Assembly (NCBI GenBank): GCA_963556255.1
Contig: OY744611.1
Location: 1,643,530 to 1,707,529 of the forward strand
From: Allolobophora icterica
Taxonomy: Eukaryota; Annelida; Clitellata; Crassiclitellata; Lumbricidae
DNA length: 64,000 bases
Reading direction: 5' to 3'
How positions within the stretch are numbered: the first letter of the stretch is position 1; the number at the start of each line of letters is the position of its first letter. The translations under genes were made by a program, and so were the position numbers. A model generated the notes under the pieces. It was given only the letters and a program-made list of their open reading frames with translations, searched no databases and was not told where the DNA came from. Positions 11,870 through 24,251 of this stretch are shown in pieces.

Positions 11870-12420
11870 GCGTCGACAAGTGGTTTATGTGCACGGGCCG
11901 TCAATCGTCCTTTGCATTTCGAACCCATGGTCTGAGAGGGCCAGGTATATATAACGTAGTCAAAGCGACGGCGATGGCAAGGCTGCTCTATGCCTCCCCG
12001 GTATGGTGGGCTTCACAATGCAGGGTGAGCGTGATAGGCTCGGAGCTATCTTTGGGCGCTTGATAAGAAGCGCATACCTTCCCGTTGACACTCCGTCCAT
12101 CCAACAGCTGTGTAGCCTGGCCGACAACCGCCCTATCTCGGCAGTTCTGAGTAATGCACAGTCTGTGTTCACGCCTATTAGGGTTATTGGCTATGCACTC
12201 CGACCTCGTGCCCATAACCGAGACATTCCTTCGGCTGACAGTAACATTCATAAGTATGATGCTGTATTTATAACTCGGCATAATACTCTCTATGTTCTGA
12301 CGCTATTTATATATGTTAGGTCGCTGCCAGTTGTGCAGGGATGAGAATGTGAGACTGTGTTTATGTGTTTATGTACACCAAAATGCGGTTCGCAATTGGA
12401 TTAATAAATATATTCTATTC
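11870..12420 (+). pseudogene. 3-prime end of LINE (plus), duplicate
   Basis: Duplicate of 6390-6950. A one-base deletion near 12008 (tgggct instead of tggggct) shifts the frame in the WWGFT block. The AATAAATATATTCTATTC end is kept. Confidence 0.7.
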
Positions 12421-12539
12421 TACTCTATTTTCCCAAAGTTTGACTTCTCATTTTAAAACGCTATAAACTACATTACTATAATTATACTACACTGTACAAA
12501 CAATTTCAAACGATTTGCTTCCTGAAATTTAATAATGTT

Positions 12540-12686
12540 GCTCTTCATGGGTTTTCATGCTTGAAGCATGTTGTAAACCAGTTGGACGTAGTTTGGGGCT
12601 ATGTAGTTGCCAAGAAAATTATCAACATTCTTAAATGCATTCCATGCGACTTTCTCTAGCGCCACTAGCTGATCTTTGAACCAATA
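12540..12686 (-). pseudogene. unknown conserved fragment, duplicate
   Basis: Duplicate of the minus-strand relic at 7031-7290, cut shorter by the deletion near 12527. Confidence 0.4.
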
Positions 12687-12689
12687 TTT

Positions 12690-14870
12690 TATTATGATAT
12701 AGTTGATCAGGTTATCTGTCTTTCCATCGGATGATGTCCATGTTCATTTTCTTTGTGGTTTCTTTTGTTAGAAGAAAGTGTTCATTATCTTTGAGTCGTT
12801 TGTAGCGGAGAACTGGAGGAGTTTCTCTCCTATGTCATTCATGTCTCGTCATCCGAATTTACCAATGGTGCCTCTGTCAGTACCATTACTTCTTGACAAA
12901 TGCCCCAGTTATAGTTGTTGTACTGTGTATCCCTGTTCTGCCAAGTGCAGACACGCCGACCGAAACCCTTACCGACTAACTGAAAGTCGAGCGACTGAGA
13001 ACAAAACCTTTCCCAAGCATGTTCTTCTTCGGAATTCCGACGGCAGCAGACAAGCGATGATTTTGTCTATTCGATGTCTCAAGTCTTGCCTGATTGCTGC
13101 CGTAGCTTCTTCACAAACGACGTCCAAATGACGTCATGTTTAACGGGTGACCGTTGAAGATTACAAAAATCGTTAGCAGTTACACTTAAGATTAAAATCT
13201 ATTTGAATTGCCATATGTTATTTGTGGTTATATAAATGGAGTCTCTTTTTCCACTCACGTTGTAAATACGAGCACATGGCCTCTTTAGGGCCTGCTTAAA
13301 TTACTGAATTGGCTTCTCATTGTGGACAGGATCTGTTTAAAATTGAGTGTGTTTATAGGGACTGTATAAAGCATTGAATTGTGGCCAACCACTGTGAGCC
13401 TACTTAACACTATTCAACCTAGGTCGCTTGATTGCCTTCTCTGGGTGTACCGAGAAATAGAACTGTTCTTGGTAAACAATTTTTCGGTTACTGGATCTAA
13501 ATTTATTCCCCGCATCTGTTCGTTCTGATCAGTTTCTTGTGTAGTTTTGGGCTCTACTGAAGTCTCTCCGATCTCAGCTGGATGATCCACTGTAGGCAGT
13601 CTTTCCGTCTCCATTGACTGATATTCCTGGGCTGACCCGATTACGATTTGGTTCGCTGTGCCATTGGTTGTATTTGCGCTTGCTTTAGACGCCGGCGCTG
13701 TCGAAGTTCCTACTTAAAAATTATAAGAGCCTACTATTTACTGTATGGTTTCCCACATCTGTGTGTCCATCGTAAGGTAAGCGCTTGCTGCTATCTATGT
13801 CTGACAGCCTCTTACAGGCCCTTGGCCGACGTCGCTAAATCCGGCAGGCCGGCGTCCCTAAGGCCGGCCAGATGGACAGACAAACGAATTGATAGACAAA
13901 CGCAAGCGGTTAGTAATTCTGTTTGTGCCTCCTTCATCCCGCCCTAGCTCTGTCCCTCCCTCTATCCTTCACTCACTCCCTCTCTGCCGCCCTCCTCCTG
14001 ACATCACTCCCTTATTATGGCACACGATCCGACGGCAGGTTGAAAGGGAGGAGTAGTAAAGACAAAGCGAAAACTCATTAGCCTAAACATAGATTGGTCA
14101 CGTGCAATGCATGGCATATACTGTATTGTTTGTGAATATTCCTTGATAATTTGTTCTAACAGTCCAAACGACGTCATAAAACTGGAAAGTGCTAAATTGT
14201 TGCTTAAAGTCCTTAAAAGTGTCGTCCCATGAATGAAGAAAGTCCCCAAGAGCGACGATTGTGTTTAAATCGTGACCGACAGAGCCAGGAAACACTCGAT
14301 CGTCATATCGTCTGATCGTTATTGGCTTTTTCTCTTCCTATCACTCCATTCATTTTCTTGTTCAACCTGTCAATCCGTCATGTGACGGGCAAATACTCTA
14401 GTTAATAATAGTAACACATAACAACAATAATGATGAATTGCCTCCCTGTCTGATCTTGACGAGGCTTAGCCAACCATACATTTACACATCTCTGGAGCTG
14501 TTTTAAATTTCGAAAGCTCGTATGTACATAGGGGCAAATAAAATAATTGTAGTAAATTTAAATATTTTTTTAACTTAGTCGGTTTTGCGCTGAGTTGGTA
14601 GTCCGACTTCATGCTAACAATTCGTAAAACGAAATCCAATAATCACGCTATGCGACATTGCTCAAGCGACCATATGCCACACTTCACTTGGTGCTGGTGC
14701 ATACATTTTTAGTTAGGACCTACACCTGAGGACCTGAATTCCCCAGTAGAAGTTGAGGTGGAATGGAGAGCTGTTTTCTTGAAAATGGCGCGTCCTTGGG
14801 AATTTGCAAAACCACATCAGAGGCGTTGGAAGAGAGCGGATTAAATGCTTTGCTCGGGTGATTAAAAAAA
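12690..14870. other. no recognisable gene
   Basis: Short frames only, none with a motif that I can name. A cytosine-rich tract (ctccctctatcc) lies near 13950-14000. A weak tRNA-like stretch near 14585 (gctgagttggtagtc) has no convincing B box. Confidence 0.4.
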
Positions 14871-14879
14871 TCTAACTGC

Positions 14880-15870
14880 CAACAAAAAGACTACATTTCG
14901 ACTAAACCTTCCTCATAATATCTATAACTGGATAATTGATTTCCTTGATCAAAGATCTCATATCACTAGATTTGCTGGTAAATTATCTTTCCTTAGGATA
15001 ATTAATGCTGTATTGTTCAAGGATCAGGATTTGGACCTATTGCGTTTATAGTTAACGCCTCTGATCTCCACCCAATTTATTCACAGAACTTGATGAGTAA
15101 ATATGCTGATGATACATAATTCATCGTTGGTGCGTCAATGAGGCATACTTTACTTCAAGAACGAGATTCTGTTGCTTTGTGGGCATTAGAAGATAATCTT
15201 AATACTAAGAAATCTTGTGAAATGATTTTTGCACGTCGCTCTTCGGGTTTCTGGTCTCCCACCTCTTTCACCAGACATTACTCGTGTCACTTCTATGATT
15301 ATTCTTGGTGTTAACATTTCAAGTGATTTAAAGTCTACTTCTCACATTAATAATATTATTAGTACATGCTCTGGTTCTTTACAAGCACTTAGAGTACTTA
15401 GACTTCATAATTTATCTAATGTATCTTGTTACATGAAGTAGCTAGAGCCACTGCAGTTGGTAGGCTTTTATCTGCCGCCCTGCTTGGTGGGCGTTTGCGT
15501 CGTCCGCAGATCGTGCTAAGATTGATCGGCTAATTCGTAAAATGATGCGGTTGGGTTTCCTTGACCAAGATTTTCCTTCGTTTAATATTCTGCTAATCAA
15601 AGACCTTTTCGCTCCATCAAACTTAACCCTTTTCATGCTCTATATTCACTATTTCCCCCACTAACTGTATTACCATATGATCATCGGCCCAGGCCACATA
15701 ACTTTTTACTTCCTATCAAAGATGATAGAAATTTTAGTTCTCGTATCTTGATTAATTGTTAACTTCATTCATGATTCTTTGAAATTGTTTTTACATGTCT
15801 TTTCATGTACTCTAATGCGGTTTGTCATTTGGATTTTTGAATAAACGAATATACATTATATTATACGTTA
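14880..15870 (+). pseudogene. LINE reverse transcriptase fragment (plus)
   Basis: Interrupted plus-strand frames read NWIIDFLDQRSHITRF, SKYADDT (active site, near 15096), LGVNISSDL, LQALRVLRLHN and a YDHRPRPHNFLLP tail, ending near ggatttttgaataaacgaat. The order is that of the second half of a Jockey/CR1-type ORF2. Stops and shifts break it at least four times. The 5-prime half is absent. Confidence 0.75.
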
Positions 15871-16259
15871 TAAATAAGGCAAAACCGGGACATTACCGTT
15901 ATTCCTTTATCTAGGACATGGCTAGGCTTCGCTCGAATAGTTTTGAATCAAATGCAAGATATCTTGCTGAAGTTTTGTATGAAGCAGCAAAGCGGTTTCC
16001 TTCCAGGCTGGTCTGCCATACTTTTACTTTTTTAAGCTCTCTCATTCAAAGGCAGATCTAAAAAAAATTGTCGATCTCATGCGTATGCCTGCTCTCTTCA
16101 CGGACGCACTAACTTGTATACGAATGGAAACAATCTCAATGGCTCAAATTCGATTATCGCGTTTGGAGAGGTGATTAGAATGGTTACTGAACTATTCGCA
16201 GCACTTCCAGACGAAATTGTCGAGACGTGTCATCATGGTCATCGTCGTAAATTGAACGC

Positions 16260-16440
16260 CACCTATGAAAATATATCTTGACACACCTGGACAATGCAGA
16301 CGATGTCGCTTTGCTGGCAGAAATGCTAAACGAGCCCTACTGGCACTAATGGGTTAATATTTGGAGGCGACCAAGACCACTGATATGAAACTGAACTTGG
16401 AAAAACCATAGATCCAAAACACTGTGGAATAGGCCTCAGG
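16260..16440 (+). pseudogene. small LINE reverse transcriptase relic
   Basis: The frame gives LDNADDVALLAEMLNE (a decayed YADD active-site block), then KTTDMKLNLEK in a shifted frame. It belongs to a different LINE group from its neighbours (R4/CR1-like wording of the ADDVALLAE block). Less than 200 bp is recognisable. Confidence 0.5.
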
Positions 16441-17735
16441 CACGTATTGAAGACATTTCGGTACAATTGTTTAGCATATGATTTTACTGACCTTCCACTG
16501 AGTCTATGAGTTCATGATACCCGCGGGGATGACCGGAGGGAGTTACCTTAAGAGGCAGTCCAGAGGAAAATGTACGGGGAGAATTGTCCAGGGGGATTGT
16601 CCCGTGTGAATGTCATAAACCCACTAAAAACAAGAAAAACAAAATAGACGAATTACTGATTTAGTGATAAATGCTATTAACATCTCTGGCCCTCCATTAT
16701 CGTAATCATCAACGTAGTCGTCGTCATCAGTATTATTATGAGTACGAAAATTTTTAACTCGCGCTGTCACACAAAATGTGAATCTGAGGCGCGGTTAGTC
16801 TCAGTAAGATATCTAGATGTTTGAAAGCCAATGAGAAAAAGTAAGTTTCAAGACGTTTCTCGACAGAAGAAAAAATAATTCGAGTGTCACAGTATCATTG
16901 GTAGCCGTGTCCATGCGATAGGCCTAGAGGTAGCAACAGAAATGCACGAGAGCCCATGACAGCATAATATTGTGCTGATTGTTAAAACTATCAGTGTTAT
17001 CTTAACAAGCGTCCTTGAAATTGTCGATAAATCAAGTAACATATGACCAAAGGGAAAAAATGCAAATGCATTTATTAATTTGTGGTTATAATTAAGGTAG
17101 ATATCTGCAGAAGCGAAATTTGAAACCATAGGAAAGTGAATATGTAAGGGAAAGACCAATTTTCAGTCGGCTGATAGTAGTAGTTCATCTAACATTCTTC
17201 ATAATTCTTAGGCGATTCTATTAAAACAACAAGAAACAGACACGTAACTGATATCATCCTGTTTCTATACATTGTATACAACCCTAGACAATGACAGATT
17301 GCAGTCAGTTTATTGGAAACGGCGTCACCAACAGACTTCTTGGTCGTTTAGGTAGAGAAACCGATTTCGTGTTTCCTCGACTAATTGCAATGAAATTCTT
17401 TCTGTTTTGATCGCCAACAATCAGCCTGTTATGTCTTGAAACAGAAAACGCACGCTAAACAGAATAACTTACGACACATAAATACTTGACCCGCCCTCTT
17501 CCTCCTTAGTAATCATCATTCTCGTGTGTCTCATGGAAACACTCCATGCATGTATCTGGTGGTAGAGGGAGAAAATTTGCAGTAGGCCTACTCTTTGTTG
17601 TGAAGTTGCCCGGGCTTGCATCTTACTTGAGGGTAGACGCCTCAGTTCTCACAGTCCGTTCTTCTAGCTCGGCGGCCATCCGAACAACAATCTTTTCCTT
17701 CTCTGTTGCAGAAACTTAGCCCAAAAATGCAAACT
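16441..17735. other. no recognisable gene
   Basis: Mixed intergenic sequence without supported features. Confidence 0.35.
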
Positions 17736-17739
17736 TATC

Positions 17740-18620
17740 AGACAGGTTTCAGAAATATTTTAATGTCATAGAGCAACCTGGCCATCTATCGAGAAATATG
17801 GTTGAGTGTCGTACCGCGATAATGAAGTTACAACTGCTATAAATCGTATTCGCACTGATCGTATCTACGGAAAGTCATTGAACATTGAACTTACATGTCG
17901 TGAAACATGTCAAAAAACACATAAAGCCAGACGATTTCTTACAAGCTCTCCAAGATGACAAAATCATGGATATGCTCTCTACCCGTCTCACTAAAATTCT
18001 CACCCGCTTTATATCATCACCAACTTCATCTAGAAACTGCTGGAACCCTAGTAATTGCGAATCACTGTGAAAACTTCAAGATAGCTGCTTTGGAATCTGA
18101 ATCCGAATCCCTTAGAACTAAATTGGATTAGATAGAGAATCGCTTCAGACAATACTATCTCATAATTCATGGCCTGGAGGAGTCCTAGATAAGGAAGTCA
18201 CGTTCAGTTTCTTCCTTGCCGAATCGACCTTTCCAAGGAGCTGCTGGACTAGAGGCGATGTCGGCACTGTACGAGTGTACGTCCTAAATTATGCTCAATC
18301 CATCCGTGAACTGTGCAATTCACGACTGGACCTGTCAATCAAAGACTCGGAAATTTCCTTTGTCTATAGTCTCCAGTGGCCCGAAGAATCGTCCATATAT
18401 AGTTCGGTACGTCACCTGGCGAGCCAGGAATGCAGTCTATATATGCGGCATGAAAACTTCTGTGGAGCTTCACCAGCTCCAGCCCTGTGTACATCCACAA
18501 CGAATACCTGACTAAACACAACTCACTATTCGGAGCTAGGAAATTCGTAAAAGAGAGACTACTGGGCTCAATCTGGACGAGAGCAGGATTGGTATTCGTT
18601 AGTCTATCTGAGGATACTGC
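17740..18620 (+). pseudogene. LINE ORF1 relic (plus)
   Basis: Pieces include VKHVKKHIKPDDFLQALQDD, YYLIIHGLEES (the LxIHGL block typical of ORF1 RNA-binding domains), IVRYVTWRARNAVYICG and, shifted, KFVKERLLGSIWTRAGLVFV. The same blocks in the same order occur in the ORF1 of the LINE at 51970-53103 (minus). At least four frame breaks are present. Confidence 0.65.
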
Positions 18621-19149
18621 ATAAAACCAAGGAAGATTACCTCTCTTAAGTATTTGGATAACATCTCTTCCAGCGATACACCCTGCACTACTCCGGCTGT
18701 GAATACCAAGTAACTTCGCCCATCTCCTCTTCCGACCACTCACCTGGTCAAGAACCCTGGTTTCATTCTCCTATGCTCTCCTCGTGCCTGACTCTTCAAC
18801 CATTGATCCTGATGCCGGCCCCAGATTTGTGCTGCGGCAGTATGTTAATGTTAAAGCTGCTGTATGTGACCTCGCTTATGTGGATTTCAGTTGAGACAGA
18901 CTTAATATGTTTTATTAAGTTGCTACATGTGCCCTAGATCTTTTCCTTTTCCCAATTTTATTTTTGAGGCAGAGAACATCTCATGATTTATGTTGCGACA
19001 GCCTTGTATGTTTATATCTAACGATGTTATAAATGGCCTAGTATATTTCCTTACTTACATTTACGGTCTCTGTTGACGATTGTGCACACTTAACTTGTCT
19101 CTTGTTTGCTCTCATGTCAAGGGAAAGCTTGTCTAAATTGTTCTACATT

Positions 19150-19270
19150 ATTGCTTAGTATAGATGAACTCTCTGAGGGTAATTACCTGCGTAGCTTGTG
19201 CTAGAGTAGTGCATCTTGACTGCTATAATAATGCCGAATACTATTCGAGATCCACTGCTGAGTACTACCT
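19150..19270 (+). pseudogene. start of a LINE ORF2 with PHD-like zinc finger
   Basis: The frame VITCVACARVVHLDCYNN has the C-x2-C and H-x2-C spacing of the N-terminal zinc finger found before the endonuclease in this LINE group (compare 49477-50184). It follows the ORF1 relic by about 500 bp, as expected for one element. It is cut off at about 19270 by another repeat. Confidence 0.45.
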
Positions 19271-19274
19271 CAGA

Positions 19275-19640
19275 GGAGAGACGGCAAGAAACTCTTGGCG
19301 GAGGGACTGTGGGGAAGACTGTTCCAGGCTGAAGGACCAATATAGGCAAAGCTCCTGGATTGGGCCGTGGAGATGTGCAAACGCGGAACAACCATAAGGT
19401 CACGGGACGAGGATCGTAAGGAGGCCCTCTCAGGCAAGGAAGAGACAGAGGTGCATTAATTCTTTAGATATGACGGAGCAGACCCAGTAAGGCAGTTGTG
19501 CATGAAGGTGAGGGTTTTTAACTGAATTCTCTGTTGGGCAGAAAGCCAGTGGAGGGAGTCACGAATAAAGGCAGAGATGTGGGCAAACTTAGGAATGTCA
19601 CCTACAAGCGGGCAGAAGCAGTAGTGGGACTTGTAGCAAT
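19275..19640 (-). pseudogene. LINE ORF2 C-terminal fragment (minus)
   Basis: The minus strand reads STAQSRSFAYIGPSAWNSLP, the conserved end of a CR1/L2-type ORF2, and a 5-prime truncated body. Stops are present. Confidence 0.6.
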
Positions 19641-19644
19641 GTGG

Positions 19645-20040
<396 letters not shown>

Positions 20041-20255
20041 TGTGTGTATAATAAGTGTCCAGCACGGGTCAAGGTTATCCGGTGCGTTTGTAATGAATGA
20101 ATGGATGGGATGGTTGGATTTATGAACTTCCTTTAATTAACAATCGTTCACGCAACAAGGAGTTATGGTCTGGTATCTGGGCCAGAGTCATCCGGTGACG
20201 TCACGTGCCTGCACGGTGTGTGAACTTCATAATCGGTTATTATAATTTCCCCGAT

Positions 20256-21345
20256 TTATGTATCGTATGCGTATAATTGTAGGATTTCTACTCCTACCAC
20301 AGTGTGACTGGGGTTGCTTGTTACCGAAACTCTGTAATATTGGAACGCAGTCGGAGGCGTTGTAAGATTAAAAAATGACGGAGCATATTCGGTGTTTAAT
20401 AATACCTCCGTCGATCTCAGTAATTGGGTAAACGTTGATCCATCGTTACTTCCGTTTAAAATCCAGTTTGTTATCTGGTATGTGCCTCTGTTGCGTCTTA
20501 TCGCTTTCAACGCAATTCTCCAAATTTTAAACGGCTCAGGACATTTTTTCTGCAGCCAGACATTTAGGGTTGATCTACTATTATCTATCAAAGTTCCGTT
20601 CGAACCATCTGCATTTAGACTATTGAAAGCTCCATACGCGTGATACTTGTCAGTAACAATTAAACTAGCATTAGCGATGAATCCGATAACACTTTCATCA
20701 GCCTCCAAATTAGGTATGTATCCGATATAACACTTTTAAGAGCATTATTATCCGTTCTACTAAGAGCAGTATCGACGCAATTTTTAGTGGAGGCTTCGTG
20801 AGGGTTAACGGGGTCGTGTAAATCGACGATATATTTTTGATTCATTGCGATATCTTGGTATTCATCGATTTTAAGGTCACTGGACAATTTTCCGAATCGC
20901 ATTATATTGACCGTTCCCACTTTGCGTAAGAACCCTTCGATCGAGTGCAACGTAATAGGTTGGTTTAAATAACCTTCTCTTCTGTTAAACAGATTACACA
21001 AGATCAAAGCAAACAGTTTGCTTCCGCGTAGATCTTTACACCCCATGGTACATTGACGATTCGAGCCCACACTTAAAAAAAGATTGCCGGTCATGAAATA
21101 ACCGGTCTTAGAAACTTTATTTACACCGCTATTAATATCTACATAATTTTTGGTAGCACCATCTTCAGGGTAGTAGGTTCTAACACGTTGACAAGTTTAT
21201 GAGAATCCAAATTAATATTCTCGGTCGCAGAGATTGTTCCATCCATACGAAGGATAGTAGCATTTGCTTGAGACAATGTAACGCCTCCGGAAATTACTCT
21301 TTCCGAATATCCTACATCAGTATGTTCGAATTTATCCACAGGCAT
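20256..21345 (-). pseudogene. Polinton copy 2 fiber-like protein, F5/8C-like head
   Basis: The stem begins at the ATG at 21343-21345, MPVDKFEHTDVGYSERVISG, and continues with the MTGNLFLSVG and YLNQPIT blocks that match the copy-1 fiber stem. The head (20256-20708) has the pattern of a discoidin/coagulation-factor 5/8 C-like domain (TLNVWLQKKC, YQITNWILNGSNDGSTF, FQYYRVSVTSN, GVEILQLYAYDT). Such domains bind sugars or lipids, which fits a receptor-binding fiber. Stops near 21139 and a frameshift near 20710 break it. The upstream sequence TATATATATAATAAAA resembles the promoter-like motif seen before other genes of these elements. Confidence 0.65.
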
Positions 21346-21379
21346 TTTTATTATATATATACAATATATATTTTTTATA

Positions 21380-21817
21380 TCAGAACAAACCGTTTATAAC
21401 TTCTTGAAAACTCGCGCCATCGTCCATCATTTTCAACACGTACAAGCACAGATGACCGCAAAACACTTCGTTATCTGTCTGTATTCGTTCGCTGTTATAA
21501 TAAACTGGACGGCGTAAATATTCCAAAAGCTCGGCAGCTGGAGGGAGACCATAGCCATCGAAATATTTCGCCGAAATTTCACCTTTCTTCTTTATCCAAC
21601 CCAACCAATGAGTTCCCCTCCCACTAGATTTGTCTAGGTTAAGAATGCCACTCTCGTTAGCTCTCGGTCTCTCGGGCAACTCGTCTCATAGGAACACTCC
21701 TCTAAAGTTACTAATCTTCATCTTCTTAGCGGTTTCTAGCAGTTGTATATTCGACAAAGGAACATTCGGTAACGCGACTCCGCAAACGTCGATTTCATTA
21801 ATGTATCTAAAACTCAT
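21380..21817 (-). pseudogene. Polinton copy 2 adenain-type cysteine protease
   Basis: The predicted start ATG is at 21815-21817, preceded by TTTATAAA. Blocks include NFRGVF, ESGILNLD, THWLGWIKK (catalytic His), YFDGYGLPP (acidic residue) and VFCGHLCLYVL (catalytic Cys in CGHLC). This order is that of the adenovirus-type maturation protease (C5 family), which cleaves capsid precursors. A TGA at 21686-21688 interrupts the frame after NFRGVFL; the rest is open to the stop at 21380. It lies directly downstream of the polymerase end and 35 bp before the fiber, as in copy 1. Confidence 0.8.
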
Positions 21818-21862
21818 TTTATAAACAACGAGAAGATTCTTTATGTGCTCAGCGTAACGAGA

Positions 21863-22213
21863 ATTGTCCGTACGCTAATGTATGAATACCGTCTTCCATT
21901 ATTACTCGTTTGTCATCATTCGCGGATGATGCAACTTTATTTACCTGTTTGGTATAAATATCATGATGATACGATCTAAAAACGTTCATTTCTCTTAGTC
22001 GTTCTCTTTTGGTAAAAAGACAGTTTTTGTAATCATCCTGAGTTATCGTTTTCTTAACAACATTTTGCCTAACGCCTTTTGCACTTTAATGATCTTACCA
22101 TCCATTCAATACGAGTACAACTTGGCCCTTAAACCTATAAACTCCAGGAATTGTCGTCCTGCGGATTTGTCTTTGAAGAAACCGATAACTTTCTTGTTAA
22201 TTCGGGACCTTAA
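21863..22213 (-). pseudogene. Polinton copy 2 DNA polymerase B, C-terminal piece
   Basis: The minus strand reads INKKVIGFFKD, FIGLRAKLYSY, KNCLFTKRERLREMNVF and KRVIMEDGIHTLA, matching the last part of the copy-1 polymerase. It is separated from the central piece (25732-26327) by an inserted TTAA element. A frame break lies near 22095 (after KLYSY). Confidence 0.85.
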
Positions 22214-22524
22214 CCCTCTTAGCATGTTGGAGTGCATATGAACCCCAAGCGCGTTCTCATTTAAATAAAATGTAGGGATACCGTGCACTTAAGAAGCTGA
22301 AATTTTATGACTTTTCATCATTTATGGCCTAGAATAATTCCTGTTAAAATAAATATTCCACACCACTTGTGGTCGAGATATGAGACAATTATACACTTGA
22401 GGTGTTGGGGTCCAAATGGACCCCAATGGTAATAATGCATTTGGAGACAACACAAAAATTTAATTTTGCAATTCAATTCAAGATTTTACATTGCAGTGTC
22501 ACTGGTTTAGTTTATGTAACAATA

Positions 22525-23030
22525 TATTTGTTCAATCATTCATTTATTCATTCTGAGAATTTATATGGCGCCTCTTAAGGTTACATATTCAGGAGCACTC
22601 CCAGGCAAACAACGGCTATGAAAGACTTGGAATGATTTATGTAACGCAGGCAAATCGTTCAGAGGTAGCAGGCGCAGTTTCAGAGGGAGTCCATTCCAAG
22701 TAGAGGGACCAACAACTGAGAAATCCCGGCGCTGCCTAGTGGAAGAACGAGGACATGAGACCAAGAGCTACCCTCTGGTCGAGGAGCGAGGTGCCCGACG
22801 CGCTACGACGTCGGACACCGGACGGCAAAGGTCGCGTAGGTAAGATGGGGCGCAGTCAAGAAGACGGCGAAAGAGTAAAGCAGCGACCAAAAGAAGGTAT
22901 GCTGGGCAATAGGGAGCCAATGCAGCACATCACGCATATAGGCAGAGACAGAAGCATACTTGGAGTTACGCCTGACGAGTCGAGCAGTTGAGCGTAGAAC
23001 CCGTAGCTACTGAACGAGCTGAAGCTCATC
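22525..23030 (-). pseudogene. LINE ORF2 tail (minus)
   Basis: The minus strand gives VSCPRSSTRQRRDFSVVGPS and TWNGLPLKLR, the C-terminal block of CR1/L2-type LINEs. The 3-prime end has a short (AATG)n tail at about 22525-22555. It is 5-prime truncated, with the usual decayed frames upstream. Confidence 0.7.
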
Positions 23031-23289
23031 AATAGGGTGGAGTGAAAAAAATGTTTTTAGTAACTGAATTCTAATAGTGCGCAAAAGATGCAACTTGGGT
23101 AGAGAAAGAAACACACCAAATATTAAAAATTTCAAATGATATCTTCTGCCCTCTACCGTCGATGCAATATTTCAACGTGTTTAGCCCATAGTCCCACAGT
23201 GAATGTCGTTCAATTTCTTCTACCTTGACCCTTCCGAAACATAATTCATCCTAGGGTTTCCTGATCATATCAAGAAAAGTCCTAACCCC

Positions 23290-24010
23290 TTCGATACACC
23301 TATCAACATCGTTTCTTAACCTTAAACTCGGATTTCCCCGTCCGCAATCGGTATTACTTGTGACCCACACCTCTCCTTCTCTAACCACATCTCCAACCTC
23401 TCGCGCTCCTGCTTCATGCACATTCGTGACCTTCGTCGCATCTGGCTTAAGATCGACCTTAAAACTGCCTCTACCATTGTTACCTCTATTGTTAATTCAA
23501 AGCTTGATTAGAGCAATTCCTTCTTCCTCAACCAGAATCCACCCAAATCAAGCGTCTGCATCTTATCCAAAACTCACTATCCAGAGCTGTCACTAGAACG
23601 CCCAAACATCATCATATCACTCTCAATCTCAAATCACTCCACCGGCTAAACTAGCGAATGCATTTCAAAGTCCTATCACTAACTTACAACTCAATACAAT
23701 ATACCCAAGTAGCTCCGTGATCTCTTCACCATCCAGGCAACCAGCTCCCCCAATCCTCCTCCTATCAGTCTTTCACGATCCCCAATCACTACTCATCTCA
23801 AGTTCTCCAAACGAGCCATATCCAACAGAGCACCACGCCTTTGTAACTATCTCCCACTTGAATTCCGCAGATTCTCGGTTTCTCCATCATCATTCCACTC
23901 CAAACACGTCCTCCATCTTCCTTCTCATGATCCTCTATCTATCTCCGGGCTTTCCACTACAAACTGGTCTCACCTTTTCAAGTACTCCTACCCAGACTCA
24001 TCTGATCCTC
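23290..24010 (+). pseudogene. L2-like LINE ORF2 tail (plus)
   Basis: Broken plus-strand frames read SFSNHISNLSRSCFMHIRDL, RRIWLKIDLKTASTIVTSIV, then RAPRLCNYLPLEFRRFS. These are the blocks that follow the reverse transcriptase core in L2-type LINEs. At least four frameshifts are present. Confidence 0.65.
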
Positions 24011-24251
24011 TGTATTCGAATTCTTCTCGCCCTAAACGACACCCTTCTTCACAGCTGCTCTGCCTCCTCTCTTGATATGTTCCCCGGAAACCGGATTCGG
24101 ACCTCTTTTGGACTACTCTCTGGAAAAACCCCTCAACACTTACAGTCGTATACTGGTGTATCCTGCTTGAACAGAGCTTCAGTACTTCTTTCGTTCTCTC
24201 CTAATTTTCTTCCTTTCAGAAAACGTCGTTGCATTCATTAGGCGTTACAAT

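Larger units (their letters stand above)
9575..12686. repeat. segmental duplication, copy 2
   Basis: Direct repeat of 4100-7278, starting at ctatagtaag and ending shortly after gctgatctttga. It has the same internal order of relics as copy 1. Small substitutions and a deletion of about 70 bp near 12527 distinguish it. Confidence 0.85.
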
